Source of the DNA: Microbacterium commune
Lineage (GTDB): Bacteria; Actinomycetota; Actinomycetes; Actinomycetales; Microbacteriaceae
Length of the DNA: 64,000 nucleotides
Assembly: GCF_014836945.1 (NCBI RefSeq)
Contig: NZ_JACSPX010000001.1
Span: 1,263,510-1,327,509 of the forward strand
Direction of reading: 5' to 3'
Positions 18,438 through 27,627 of the stretch are shown here, one piece after another. Position numbers and translations under genes: made by a program. Below the pieces are notes generated by a model. The model searched no databases, was not told the DNA's origin, and saw nothing but the letters and a program-made list of their open reading frames with translations. Position 1 is the first letter of the stretch. The number at the start of each line of letters is the position of its first letter.

Positions 18438-18456
18438 CGACGCCGGCGCCTGAGCG

Positions 18457-19431
18457 TCAGCCGAACAGCGTCACCAGCTGGCCCTCGACCCGTCGCGCCG
18501 GGTCGACGACGACGCCCTCGTCGTACAGGTCGAACACGCGCGGGTCGATGTAGCTGGCACGGGCCACGGCGGGAGTGTTGCCCAGGGCGGATGCTGCCAC
18601 GCGCACGGCCTGGGCGGCGGCGCGCGAGCGCGCAGTCGCGGTGGGCTTCAGGCCGATCTGCGCCAGGGCGACGGCAGCCGAGATGGTGCCGTGCAGCGTG
18701 CGGAAGTCCTTCGCCGTGAAATCGCCGCCGGTGCGCCGCCGGACGTCGTCGTTGATCTCGGTGGCGCGGAGCGGGTGCCACGCGGCGGCACGGGCCGTGT
18801 CGTCCTGCCAGCTGAGCAGCAGCGAGCGACTGCCGCGGCGTTTCAGCCCGGAGATGAGCATCGCGAGGTCGGCGTCATCGACCTCGGATTCCCAGGGCTG
18901 GCCGCTCTTGCCGGGAAAGCGCAGCTCGACGACCCGGCCGCCGCGCACCCGGGCGTGCGATCCGCGCAGGGTGACCAGCCCGATGCTGCCGTGCGCCTTG
19001 GCGTACTGCTCCGATCCCACTCGCAGCAGGGCCGAGTCGAGCATCCGGAACGCACCCGCGAGCAGTCGCGGCCGGCCGAAGCCGTCGGTGCGCAGATCGC
19101 GGGTCACCCCACGGCGGGCGCCCGGCAGCACCTCGGCGAGCTGCAGCATGCGATCGAACTTCTCGCGCGCCATCCGCTCATGCCACGCGGGGTGGTAGAT
19201 GTACTGCCGTCGGCCCGCGGCATCGATTCCCGTCGCCAGGATGTGCCCGTTGGCATGGGGGCACATCCACACGTCGGTCCACGCGGGCGGCACGACGAGG
19301 GCGCGCAGACGTTCGAGCATCGCCGGATCGTCGACCGGGGTGCCGTCCGCCGTCAGGAACCGGTAGCCGCGACCGTGACGCATCCGCCGGATGCCCGGGG
19401 CGTGCGGGTCGCTTCGACGCAGGCGTGTCAT
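18457..19431 (-). CDS. DNA topoisomerase IB (poxvirus/bacterial type)
   Basis: Type IB topoisomerase of 324 aa that relaxes positive and negative supercoils by single-strand nicking and rotation. The N-terminal clamp domain includes VPPAWTDVW and GRRQYIYHPAW. The catalytic domain shows the conserved RRTGGDFTAKDFRT block (about residues 232-245), and the tyrosine nucleophile is Y294 in ARASYIDPRV. The length matches compact bacterial TopIB enzymes. Known actinobacterial versions are accessory, not essential. Confidence 0.92.
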   Translation of the reverse strand: MTRLRRSDPHAPGIRRMRHGRGYRFLTADGTPVDDPAMLERLRALVVPPAWTDVWMCPHANGHILATGIDAAGRRQYIYHPAWHERMAREKFDRMLQLAEVLPGARRGVTRDLRTDGFGRPRLLAGAFRMLDSALLRVGSEQYAKAHGSIGLVTLRGSHARVRGGRVVELRFPGKSGQPWESEVDDADLAMLISGLKRRGSRSLLLSWQDDTARAAAWHPLRATEINDDVRRRTGGDFTAKDFRTLHGTISAAVALAQIGLKPTATARSRAAAQAVRVAASALGNTPAVARASYIDPRVFDLYDEGVVVDPARRVEGQLVTLFG

Positions 19432-19514
19432 GCATCCGGACTACCCAACCGGCCCGATCGCAGGCAAGCCCCTGGCGTGGACGGAGGGAAAGAAATATGC
19501 GGCCGCGGCTCGAC

Positions 19515-19526
19515 CGTTTCGAAACG
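19515..19526. promoter_or_regulatory. Palindrome in the MATE gene promoter, possible operator
   Basis: CGTTTCGAAACG is a perfect 12-bp palindrome. It ends about 5 bp before a GATAGACT -10-like element (TAGACT at 19532-19537), so a bound regulator would block RNA polymerase. The regulator is not encoded next to it. Confidence 0.5.
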
Positions 19527-19544
19527 ATTCGATAGACTGTCCGA

Positions 19545-19581
19545 GCGGCGCCGTGACGATCCACGGTGCCGCCGTCTTTTT
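19545..19581 (+). terminator. Terminator-like hairpin in the leader of the MATE gene
   Basis: An 11-bp stem (19545-19555 with 19562-19572, one G-U pair) with a 6-nt loop is followed by a TTTTT run (19577-19581). It precedes the MATE start at 19611 and lies just after the predicted promoter, so it would stop transcription before the gene unless bypassed. No upstream plus-strand gene needs this terminator. Confidence 0.6.
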
Positions 19582-19610
19582 GCCGGCATCCCTCGTCCCC
19601 CCGGATCATC

Positions 19611-21101
19611 ATGGCCACCACCCTCATCACGGGGCGCCCTTGGCGCGTCATCCTGCTCTTCTCCGTGCCCCTGCTCATCGGCAACGTCGTGCAGCAGCTC
19701 TACCAGTTCGTCGACACAATCGTCGTCGGGCGACAGCTCGGCGTCGACTCGCTCGCTGCGGTCGGTGCGACCGGCAGCCTGATCTTCCTCATCATCGGCT
19801 TCGCGTGGGGTCTCGCCAGCGGGTTCGCGATCCCGACCGCGCAGGCGTTCGGCGCCGGGGATGCCCGCGGGGTGAGCCGCTCAGTCGCCACGGGAACCCT
19901 GCTCACCGCTGTCACCAGCCTGATCCTCACGGTGCTCGGGCCGCTCATCGCGCGCCCGTTCCTCGAGCTGCTGCAGACGCCGTCCGAGCTGCTCGCCGAG
20001 GCCACGACCTTCACCCAGGTGACGTTCATCGGCGGCAGCACGATCATGTTCTTCAACTACCTGGCGGCCATCATCCGCGCTATCGGCGACTCGACCACGC
20101 CGCTGGTGTTCCTCACCATCTCGTGCGGATTGAACGTCGGTCTCGTGATCCTCATGGTCGGCCCGCTGGGCTGGGGCGTCGCCGGCGCGGCCCTGGCCAC
20201 GGTGATCGCGCAGGCCGTCTCGGTTCTGCTCTGCCTCGGATACCTGTGGCGGAAGCTGCCCGTGCTGCACGTGCACCGCGATGACTGGAAGGTGCGCCGC
20301 GCCGACGCGCTCGAGCACCTGCGACTCGGCCTGCCGATGGGATTCCAGGCATCCATCATCGCGATCGGCGCCCTCGCGGTGCAGGTGGCGCTGAACACGC
20401 TCGGCGCCGACGCCGTCGCCGCGTACACCGCCGCATCCCGCATCGACGGCCTCGCCGTCGCCCTTCTCGCCTCGCTGGGACTGGCCTCGTCGATGTACGC
20501 CGCGCAGAACCTGGGCGCCCGCCGCCCCGACCGCATCCGCCGGGGCACGGTCCAGGCGCTGTGGATGGCCATCATCACCTCGGTGCTGCTCGGCGTGATC
20601 ATGATCGCGTTCGGTGCGTCGGTGGTGCGCCTGTTCGTCGGCGACGGATCCGATCGGGTCGTCGACCTCGCCCATCAGATGCTGATCATCAACGGCGTCA
20701 GCTACGCCGCCCTCGGTGTGCTGTTCGTGCTGCGCGGCGTGCTGCAGGGTGTCGGCCGGGTCGCCATTCCCACCATCACCGGCGTGGTCGAGCTGGTCGC
20801 GCGTGTGATCGCCGCGGTCGCGCTGGGCGCGGTGTGGGACTTCGTGGGCGTCGCCCTCAGCAATCCGCTCGCCTGGATCGGTGCCGTCGTGATCCTCGTG
20901 CCGGCGTACGTCTCCGCCCATCGCGGGTTCGGCAGGCTGCCCGTCGAACCGGTCGAGACCACGCTGACCACGCCCATGCCGGTGATCGGCCCGTCGGAGG
21001 GGTCGCGGACGGTGGATGCCGTGTTCACCGCCCCCGTGCCTGTGGTCTCGGGCCGGTTGAGCTCGCTGCGTCTGCCCCGGAGGGGGCGCCGCCTGCGCTG
21101 A
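19611..21101 (+). CDS. MATE family multidrug efflux transporter
   Basis: Twelve-helix MATE (DinF/NorM-like) exporter of 496 aa expected to expel drugs or metabolites using a cation gradient. The family pattern is clear: LLFSVPLLIGNVVQQLYQFVDTIVVGRQLG near the start, repeated at mid-protein as LRLGLPMGFQASIIAIGA. The ATG at 19611 fits the conserved start; an in-frame ATG 45 nt upstream would add residues encoded by the leader. The ribosome-binding site is weak (GGAT). A soluble tail of about 50 residues follows the last helix. The 5' leader holds a palindrome and a terminator-like hairpin, suggesting control by attenuation or by a repressor. Confidence 0.9.
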   Translation: MATTLITGRPWRVILLFSVPLLIGNVVQQLYQFVDTIVVGRQLGVDSLAAVGATGSLIFLIIGFAWGLASGFAIPTAQAFGAGDARGVSRSVATGTLLTAVTSLILTVLGPLIARPFLELLQTPSELLAEATTFTQVTFIGGSTIMFFNYLAAIIRAIGDSTTPLVFLTISCGLNVGLVILMVGPLGWGVAGAALATVIAQAVSVLLCLGYLWRKLPVLHVHRDDWKVRRADALEHLRLGLPMGFQASIIAIGALAVQVALNTLGADAVAAYTAASRIDGLAVALLASLGLASSMYAAQNLGARRPDRIRRGTVQALWMAIITSVLLGVIMIAFGASVVRLFVGDGSDRVVDLAHQMLIINGVSYAALGVLFVLRGVLQGVGRVAIPTITGVVELVARVIAAVALGAVWDFVGVALSNPLAWIGAVVILVPAYVSAHRGFGRLPVEPVETTLTTPMPVIGPSEGSRTVDAVFTAPVPVVSGRLSSLRLPRRGRRLR

Positions 21102-21279
21102 GCGCGCGCCGAGAGGCGCGTACGGCGCGGAATCGGGCCGTCACGAGCCGTTCACGCGTCATCCCTCAGGATGATGCCGAATCGTTCCCCTGGCTGACGC
21201 ACAAGCCGGATCTCCGCGCGTAACCTGGCTGACACGAGCACGTCGCGATGCGGCGTGCGGATGACCGGGGGGTCGGGGA

Positions 21280-21702
21280 ATGTCCAGTCTTGCAGTGGCC
21301 AACATGTTGGCATCCGTGCTCGTGCCCATCGGCAACGCCGGCGCGGTTCTGGCGGTGGTCTGCGCACTCATCTTCGCTCTCGCCTTCGCACGGGGGTCGG
21401 CTGGGCTCGCGGGCGGCGCCGCCGGCGTCTGGATCCTGGGTGCGCTGCTGAGCCTCTGCGCATCGTTCGCCACGGTGTGGACCCCGGTGGTCGTCTCGCT
21501 GAGCGCGCTCGCCGCCGCCTTCGTCGTCGGGGTGCTCGGGCGAGTGCTGCTGCGGGCTGCGCGCAGGCCGCGCGCCGCGTCGGCCGCCGCAGCCTCTCCA
21601 GCAGATGCCGTGCCGGGGACGGCCAAGCCGGCCGCGGCGCGCATCACGGGGCGCAGCGCACCGGCACGGACGGGCGCCGAGACCGTCCGCGTCGCCTCCT
21701 GA
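21280..21702 (+). CDS. Small membrane protein, unknown
   Basis: Predicted 140-aa protein with about three to four helices in residues 1-95 and an Ala/Pro/Arg-rich cytosolic tail. GGGGA immediately before the ATG could serve for ribosome binding, though spacing is short. Codon use matches the neighbours. No family recognised. The 178-bp gap upstream has a TAACCT element but no other clear signal. Confidence 0.6.
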   Translation: MSSLAVANMLASVLVPIGNAGAVLAVVCALIFALAFARGSAGLAGGAAGVWILGALLSLCASFATVWTPVVVSLSALAAAFVVGVLGRVLLRAARRPRAASAAAASPADAVPGTAKPAAARITGRSAPARTGAETVRVAS

Positions 21703-21901
21703 TCCGGGCCCGGTCGACGCCGAGGCGACTCGGCGCTGCGAGGTCGATCAGGCACGGTTTCGCACGCGTCGCCGTACCGAAGTGACCCCGGATGCCATGG
21801 CGGATGCCCGCGGCGCGGCCCGCGCGGCGGCCCCACCACCGTCGAGGCGGTGCAGAGGTCGCGCGACGTAGACTGGTCGGGTCACCGATCTGAGGACTGT
21901 C

Positions 21902-22573
21902 ATGCCCGCCGCTTCCCGCTCGCGCACCGCGCGCCCCGCTGCGGTGCGCCCGTTCACCGCGCGCACCGTGCAGCTCGCTCGCGCACTGATGGCGGCCGTC
22001 GCCGCCCTCATGATCACGTTCTCTCCCGATCACTCCGCCGCCGTCGGCCTGGCGGTGTTCGGCGGTTTCGCGATCGTCACCTCCCTCGTGCTGATCGTCG
22101 CCGCGATCATCGTCCAGGGCCCGGGCCAGCGCTGGCCCTCGGTGCTGATGGGCGCGATCACCCTCGTCCTCGGCATGGCCGCGAGCATCCCGACCTGGCG
22201 CACGGACGCGCTGTTCTTCGTGCTCGTGATCACCTGGGCGGCGCTGACCGGTCTCGTCGAGCTGATCTCGGGCATCCGGTCGCGGGGCCAGGAGGGCTCT
22301 CGCGACGCGATCACGGTCGGCGGGCTGGGGCTTCTGCTCGCCGCGCTGCTGCTGATCGTGCCCGTCGGATTCGTGCAGAACTACGCCGTCGAGGGGCACG
22401 CCATGTCGCTCACCGGCATCATCATCGGCGTGGGGCTGTTCGGCGGCTACGCCGCGATCGTGGCGGTGTTCCTCGGCATTGCGGGGCTCGCACCCGCCGC
22501 GACGAGCACCGCGACGACGAGCGAGACGACTGCCGGGGCCGACCGCCTGGCCGACCACGGAGGAGAGGCATGA
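21902..22573 (+). CDS. HdeD/DUF308-like membrane protein
   Basis: Membrane protein of 223 aa with about six helices arranged in pairs and a repeated pattern (ALMAAVAALMITF..., VLMGAITLVLGMA..., GGLGLLLAALLLIVP) resembling DUF308/HdeD-type proteins. N-terminal Arg/Ala-rich region of about 25 residues. A TAGACT element (21869-21874) lies upstream. Its stop overlaps the next gene's start as ATGA. The role is unknown; HdeD proteins are linked to acid stress in enterobacteria, but that cannot be transferred here. Confidence 0.78.
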   Translation: MPAASRSRTARPAAVRPFTARTVQLARALMAAVAALMITFSPDHSAAVGLAVFGGFAIVTSLVLIVAAIIVQGPGQRWPSVLMGAITLVLGMAASIPTWRTDALFFVLVITWAALTGLVELISGIRSRGQEGSRDAITVGGLGLLLAALLLIVPVGFVQNYAVEGHAMSLTGIIIGVGLFGGYAAIVAVFLGIAGLAPAATSTATTSETTAGADRLADHGGEA

Positions 22574-22965
22574 CCGACCACAAGCCGACGCGCAAAGAGA
22601 TCCTGCGCCCGCTGCACCTCGTGGGCATCGCCCTCGCCGCCGGCGTCTTCGCGACCGTCGTGACCCTCGTCTCGACCGGAGCGTTCACCGAGCGCGTGAA
22701 CCTCTCCATCGCCAAGGGCACATACGAAGGCCTCACCCCGCTGGGCCTCGGACTGGTCATCGGCGGCGCCTCGTTCATCGTCACCCTCCTCGGGCTCGCC
22801 ATGCTCATGCTCGCGGTCGACCCCGCAGACGTCACCAGGACCATCGATCGCCCGGTGCTCCTCGACCACGACCCGTCGTCGTCCGCCCCCGAGAGCGGCC
22901 AGACCGGCGCACCGCGGAGCGGCGAGCGTCGTGATGGCGGCGACGGTCCGGCCACGGCATCCTGA
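22570..22965 (+). CDS. Small membrane protein coupled to the DUF308-like gene
   Basis: Protein of 131 aa with two transmembrane segments (about residues 17-37 and 58-82) and an acidic/polar cytosolic tail. GGAGAGG lies just upstream of the ATG at 22570. The 4-nt ATGA overlap with the preceding gene suggests both are made together. Family not recognised with certainty. Convergent with the sugar dehydrogenase gene, 6 bp apart. Confidence 0.75.
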   Translation: MTDHKPTRKEILRPLHLVGIALAAGVFATVVTLVSTGAFTERVNLSIAKGTYEGLTPLGLGLVIGGASFIVTLLGLAMLMLAVDPADVTRTIDRPVLLDHDPSSSAPESGQTGAPRSGERRDGGDGPATAS

Positions 22966-22971
22966 CCCGCC

Positions 22972-24057
22972 TCATCCCTCCGGCAGCGTGAGCTGCAGCA
23001 GCCGATCGTCGTCGCGCCCCGGTGATCCCCGACCGTCGGTGTTGTTCGTCAGCACCCAGAAGGTGCCGCCGGGACCGGCGACCACGTCGCGGAGCCGGCC
23101 GAATCGGCCGGTGTAGACCGCCCAGGGTTCGATGCTCGGTGTCGTCGTGTCGTACAGCCAGAGCCGCGCACCGCGCAGACCAGCGACGTACACGACGTCG
23201 TCGATCACGGCGATGCCGCTGGGGCTCGCTTCGTCTGGCGCCCACACGGCGACCGGATCGATCGCGTCGTCGGCGCGCCCGAACCCCTCGTGGTCGGGCC
23301 AGCCGTAGTCGCCGCCCGCCTCGATGCGGTTCAGCTCGTCCCACGTGTCCTGCCCGAACTCGCTCCCCCACAGGGTGCCGTCATCACCCCACGCGAGTCC
23401 CTGCACGTTGCGGTGGCCGAGGCTGTACACCGCTGTGCCGAACGGGTTGCCGCGCGCCGGCTCGCCCTCCGGCGTCACCCGCAGGATCTTTCCGCCGAGG
23501 AAGTCCCGATCCCGAGCACGATCACGCTGCCCCGCGTCGCCGGTGGCGATGTACAGCATCCCGTCCGGTCCGAAGGCGATCCGCCCGCCGTCGTGATTCG
23601 ATGCCCGCGGGATGTCGGCGACCACCACCTCGGCCGCGTCGACGTCCAGCGTCAGCGAGCCGGGCTCGCCGGTCAGCGGCATCCGCACGACCCGGTTGTC
23701 GTCCGCCGCACCGTGATAGGCATACAGCCAGCGCGTCTCGCCATCGACGAGCAGCGCGAGGCCGTGCAGGCCCGACTCGCCACCCGACACGACACCGGGC
23801 ACGATCCCGGCCTCGCGCAGGTCTCCGGATGCCGTCAGCTCGAGCACCTCGCCGCCGTCGCGCTGCGAGATCAGCGCCCCGGCGCGGTCGAGGCGCACCA
23901 CCGACCACGGCGCCGCCAGCCCGGACGCGAGCGTGATCGGCTCGGTGTTTGCCGTGTCGGTCGGGTCGACGGCGGGCGGGGTCGGTATGCCGGGGGCCGA
24001 GCACCCCGCGAGAACGAGAGCGCCGAGCACCAGCGCCGGTGCGACGCGTCGTCTCAT
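22972..24057 (-). CDS. PQQ-dependent sugar dehydrogenase-like lipoprotein
   Basis: Extracellular lipoprotein of 361 aa with the soluble glucose/sorbosone dehydrogenase (GSDH) beta-propeller. The lipobox is LVLAGC near residue 19. Diagnostic segments are PWSVVRLDRAGALISQRDG, ESGLHGLAL, NHDGGRIAFGPDGMLYIATGDAG and GHRNVQGLAWGDDGTLWGSEFGQD, which hold the expected catalytic His and PQQ/Ca2+ ligands. It probably oxidises an aldose at the cell surface if PQQ is available; PQQ biosynthesis is not visible here. It starts about 100 bp from the divergent MFS gene. Confidence 0.88.
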   Translation of the reverse strand: MRRRVAPALVLGALVLAGCSAPGIPTPPAVDPTDTANTEPITLASGLAAPWSVVRLDRAGALISQRDGGEVLELTASGDLREAGIVPGVVSGGESGLHGLALLVDGETRWLYAYHGAADDNRVVRMPLTGEPGSLTLDVDAAEVVVADIPRASNHDGGRIAFGPDGMLYIATGDAGQRDRARDRDFLGGKILRVTPEGEPARGNPFGTAVYSLGHRNVQGLAWGDDGTLWGSEFGQDTWDELNRIEAGGDYGWPDHEGFGRADDAIDPVAVWAPDEASPSGIAVIDDVVYVAGLRGARLWLYDTTTPSIEPWAVYTGRFGRLRDVVAGPGGTFWVLTNNTDGRGSPGRDDDRLLQLTLPEG

Positions 24058-24159
24058 CGGCCGCTCCTCTCACGCGTGTGCCCTCCAGCATCCGTCACTT
24101 CGCGCCGTCGATCCACCCTCGGCGGGAATACATCCGTCGCGCGGCGGCTTGGCCCTGTC

Positions 24160-25584
24160 ATGACCGTCTCCGTCGATCGCGCGTCCGTCGGTCTGCGATC
24201 GGAGCGCGGGCCCGTTCTCGGCGCCCTCATGCTCGCCACGGGGCTCATCGCGATCGACACCACGATCCTGGCCACCGCGGTGCCCACGGTCGTGCGAGAT
24301 CTCGGCGACTACCAGCTGTTCCCGTGGCTGTTCTCGGTCTACCTCCTCGCGCAGGCGGTGAGCGTGCCGATCTACTCGCGCTTCGCCGACACCGTCGGTC
24401 GCAAGCCCATCATCCTGATCGGGATCGGCCTGTTCCTGGCGGGATCGGTGCTCTGCGGGTTCGCGTGGAGCATGGTCACGCTCATCCTGTTCCGTGTCGT
24501 GCAGGGTCTCGGCGCCGGGGCCGTGGGCCCGATGGCCATGACGATCGTGGGTGACATCTACACGGTCGGCGAGCGGGCCAAGGTGCAGGGCTACATGGCC
24601 AGTGTCTGGGCGATCTCGTCGGTCGTGGGCCCGTCGCTCGGCGGCATCTTCGCCCAGCTGGATGCCTGGCGGTGGATCTTCTTCATCAACGTGCCGCTGT
24701 GCCTGCTGGCCGGATGGATGCTGGTGACGAGGTATCACGAGCAGGTGGAACGGCACCGGCACCGCATCGACTACCTCGGCGCGGTGCTGTTGACGCTCGG
24801 CCTCACGGGGATCATCCTCGGACTGCTCGAGGGCGACAGCGCCTGGGCATGGCTGTCGTGGCAGAGTGCGATCTGCTTCATCGGGGGCGGGCTGCTGCTC
24901 GTCGTCTTCGCCTTCGTCGAGAAGCGCGCAGCCGAGCCGATCATCGACTTCGCGCTCATCACCCGGCGGCTCATCCTCACCTGCACGGCGGTCGCCTTCG
25001 GGGTCGGTGCGCTCACCGTCGGCGTGACGACCTTCGGGCCCGCGTACCTCGAGGGCGCCGGCGGGGCCATCCCCCTGGTCTCCGGCCTCGCGGTCGCTGC
25101 ACTGAGCATGGGCTGGCCGCTTGCGGCATCCCTCGTCGGCAGGCTGTATCTGCGCATCGGATTCCGGCGCACGGTGCTGATCGGCATGTCCATCACAACC
25201 GTCGCGGCGGCCGGCCTGGTGCTCATCGCGCCGTGGCCGAACCCGCTGCTGTTCGCGGTCGTCGCCTTCGTGCTCGGATTCGGGCTGGGGTGGACGGCCG
25301 CCCCGACGCTGATCGGCGCTCAGGCCGCGGTCGGCTGGGGAGAGCGGGCGGCCGTCACGGGAATGAACGGCTTCGCCCGGTCGGCCGGAAGCGCGGTCGG
25401 CGTGGCCGTGCTCGGCGCCATCTCCAACTCGCTGCTCGACGCGGGCGAGGGTGCGGGCGACGCCGCCACGGTCGTCTGGGCGTCGACGTGGGTGTTCGTC
25501 GGCGCTGCCGTCTTCGCGGCGCTGACCCTGCTCGCGGCGGTGCTCATGCCCCGCGACGGCGTGCCCGACCCCGATGCGGTGTGA
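24160..25584 (+). CDS. MFS transporter, DHA2 (EmrB/QacA-like) family
   Basis: Major facilitator of 474 aa, predicted drug:H+ antiporter with 13-14 helices. The early motif LDTTILA-type region reads IDTTILATAVPTVVRDLGD; motif A appears as SRFADTVGRKP and motif C as AISSVVGPSLGG. The ATG at 24160 gives the normal N-terminus. No TetR or MarR gene is adjacent. It is convergent with purB, whose stop is 7 bp away. Confidence 0.9.
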   Translation: MTVSVDRASVGLRSERGPVLGALMLATGLIAIDTTILATAVPTVVRDLGDYQLFPWLFSVYLLAQAVSVPIYSRFADTVGRKPIILIGIGLFLAGSVLCGFAWSMVTLILFRVVQGLGAGAVGPMAMTIVGDIYTVGERAKVQGYMASVWAISSVVGPSLGGIFAQLDAWRWIFFINVPLCLLAGWMLVTRYHEQVERHRHRIDYLGAVLLTLGLTGIILGLLEGDSAWAWLSWQSAICFIGGGLLLVVFAFVEKRAAEPIIDFALITRRLILTCTAVAFGVGALTVGVTTFGPAYLEGAGGAIPLVSGLAVAALSMGWPLAASLVGRLYLRIGFRRTVLIGMSITTVAAAGLVLIAPWPNPLLFAVVAFVLGFGLGWTAAPTLIGAQAAVGWGERAAVTGMNGFARSAGSAVGVAVLGAISNSLLDAGEGAGDAATVVWASTWVFVGAAVFAALTLLAAVLMPRDGVPDPDAV

Positions 25585-25590
25585 CCGGGC

Positions 25591-26973
25591 TCAGCGAGCC
25601 AGACGCTCGGCGATACCCGTGTAGGTGGCCGGAGTCAGCGCGAGCAGGCGCTGCTTCGCGGCATCCCCGATCTCGAGCTTCCCGACGAACTCCGCCAGCT
25701 CCGCCGCACCCACGCGGTGACCACGGGTGAGCTCTTTGAGCAACGCGTACGGGTCGCTGATCGTCGAGCGGCCGGCGACCACCTCGGCGCGGATGACGGT
25801 CTGGATGGCCTCGGCGAGCACCTCCCAGTTGTGGTCGAGGTCGTCGAGCAGCACCTCGCGGCGCAGCGAGATCGCGTTCAGCCCGCGGCGCAGGTTGTCG
25901 AGCGCGAGCAGCGAGTGCCCGAACGCGACGCCGATGTTGCGCTGCGTGGTGGAGTCGGTGAGGTCGCGCTGCAGACGGCTCGTGACGAGGGTCTGAGAGA
26001 GGGAGTTCAGCAGCGCGCCCGACAGCTCGAGGTTGGCCTCGGCGTTCTCGAACCGGATCGGGTTGATCTTGTGCGGCATCGTCGACGAACCGGTCGCGCC
26101 GGCGACGGGGATCTGCGCGAAGTAGCCCAGCGAGATGTACGTCCAGATGTCGGTGGCGAGGTTGTGCAGGATGCCGCCGGCGTGGCGCACCCGGTCGTAC
26201 AGCTCGACCTGCCAGTCGTGCGACTCGATCTGCGTGGTGAGCACGTTGAACCCCAGGCCCATGCCCTCGATGTACTCGCGGGCGATCGTGGGCCAGTCGG
26301 CATCCGGATCGGCCGACAGGTGCGCCGACCACGTGCCGGTCGCGCCGGAGAACTTCGCCAGGTAGTCGGATGCCGCGATCTGGCCGCGCACGCGCTCGAG
26401 GCGCCATGCGAAGACGGCGAGCTCCTTGCCCATGGTCGACGGGGTCGCGGGCTGTCCGTGCGTGCGCGACAGCATGGCCGCGTCGGCGTGCTCGACGGCC
26501 AGCTCGCGCAGCTTCGCGATCACGAGGTCGAGGGCGGGCAGCCACACCTGCTCGACGGCGCGCTTGACGGTGAGGGCGTAGGAGGCGGAGTTGATGTCCT
26601 CACTGGTGCACGCGAAGTGGGTGAGCTCGGCGATGGCATCCAGGCCCAGCGTCTGCAGGCGATCGCGCACGAGGTACTCGATGGCCTTCACATCGTGCTG
26701 CGTGACGGCCTCCTTCTCGGCCAGCCAGTCGATCTCGGCCTGACCGAAGTCGCGGTACAGCGCGCGCAGTCGCTCCTTATCGGCATCCGCCAGCGGCGAC
26801 GTCTCGAACAGCGACCGGTCGGTCAGCGCGATCAGCCACTCCACCTCGACCTCGACGCGGGCGCGGTTGAGCCCTGCCTCGGACAGGTAGTCGGCGAGGC
26901 CGGAGACGGCGGCCTGATAGCGACCGTCGAGCGGGCTGAGCGGCTGGGTCGGGAGCGAAGGCAGAGAAGTCAG
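25591..26973 (-). CDS. purB: Adenylosuccinate lyase (apparent CTG start)
   Basis: Enzyme of purine synthesis that removes fumarate from SAICAR and adenylosuccinate; 460 aa. The family signature SSTMPHKINP lies at about residues 296-305 and the catalytic region SRTHGQP at about 169-175. The conserved N-terminus (PLSPLDGRYQAAVSGL...LNRARVEVEVEWL) is encoded upstream of the first GTG (codon 44), so the true start must be earlier. The only suitable position is a CTG at 26973-26971, 7 nt after a perfect AGGAGG; no in-frame ATG, GTG or TTG exists there. Starting at the GTG would delete conserved sequence. Confidence 0.93.
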   Translation of the reverse strand: MTSLPSLPTQPLSPLDGRYQAAVSGLADYLSEAGLNRARVEVEVEWLIALTDRSLFETSPLADADKERLRALYRDFGQAEIDWLAEKEAVTQHDVKAIEYLVRDRLQTLGLDAIAELTHFACTSEDINSASYALTVKRAVEQVWLPALDLVIAKLRELAVEHADAAMLSRTHGQPATPSTMGKELAVFAWRLERVRGQIAASDYLAKFSGATGTWSAHLSADPDADWPTIAREYIEGMGLGFNVLTTQIESHDWQVELYDRVRHAGGILHNLATDIWTYISLGYFAQIPVAGATGSSTMPHKINPIRFENAEANLELSGALLNSLSQTLVTSRLQRDLTDSTTQRNIGVAFGHSLLALDNLRRGLNAISLRREVLLDDLDHNWEVLAEAIQTVIRAEVVAGRSTISDPYALLKELTRGHRVGAAELAEFVGKLEIGDAAKQRLLALTPATYTGIAERLAR

Positions 26974-27001
26974 GGCAGGTCCTCCTGCTCAGGGTCCCGC
27001 G

Positions 27002-27514
27002 TCACGCGAGACGGCGATGGGATGCCCGCACAGCCGGTTCGAGCTGGGCGAAGAGGCCGCGGGTGGCGGTCTCAATCATACCGAGCACCGAATCGAACAT
27101 CGCAGGGCCGGCGTAGTAAGGATCCGGCACGTCCATGCTCGACGCGTGCGGGTCGAACGCGCGCAGCAGAGTGACCTTGCCCTCATCGTCCTCGTTGTGG
27201 GCCCAGGCCCGCAGGATTCGCTCGTGGGTGCGATCGAGCGCGACGATCAGATCGTTCTCCGAGAAGGCTGCCGCGCTGAACTGCCTGGCGCGATGGTGCG
27301 ACCCGTCGAGTCCGCGCCGACTGAGGGCGTCGAGCGTGCGACCGTCCGCGCGCTCGCCGACGTGCCAGTCGCCGGTGCCGGCGCTGCGCGAGATGACGCG
27401 CGCGCCGAGCCCGTTCTGCGCGGAGAGCGCACGAAGCACCACTTCGGCCATCGGGGAGCGACAGATGTTGCCTGTGCAGACGAAGATGACGCGGAAGGGA
27501 TCCGGGTCGGTCAT
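27002..27514 (-). CDS. Low-molecular-weight protein-tyrosine phosphatase
   Basis: Cytosolic phosphatase of 170 aa. The P-loop VCTGNICRSP (C13 nucleophile, R19, S20) is at the N-terminus and the general acid aspartate is in DVPDPYYAG (about residue 130). The ATG at 27514 places the P-loop at the usual position. It starts upstream of purB on the same strand with 28 bp between genes, so co-transcription is likely. Targets are unknown; related enzymes act in polysaccharide export and in signalling. Confidence 0.9.
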   Translation of the reverse strand: MTDPDPFRVIFVCTGNICRSPMAEVVLRALSAQNGLGARVISRSAGTGDWHVGERADGRTLDALSRRGLDGSHHRARQFSAAAFSENDLIVALDRTHERILRAWAHNEDDEGKVTLLRAFDPHASSMDVPDPYYAGPAMFDSVLGMIETATRGLFAQLEPAVRASHRRLA

Positions 27515-27627
27515 CACACCATTGTGCCCGCAACCACCTCCGTCCCCAATCGCGGATCCTGTCGACTTGTGCACAGCTGCCGGGATTCGCGGGGGTCAGG
27601 GCGCGCAGAGCCGCGCACCCTGGAGAC

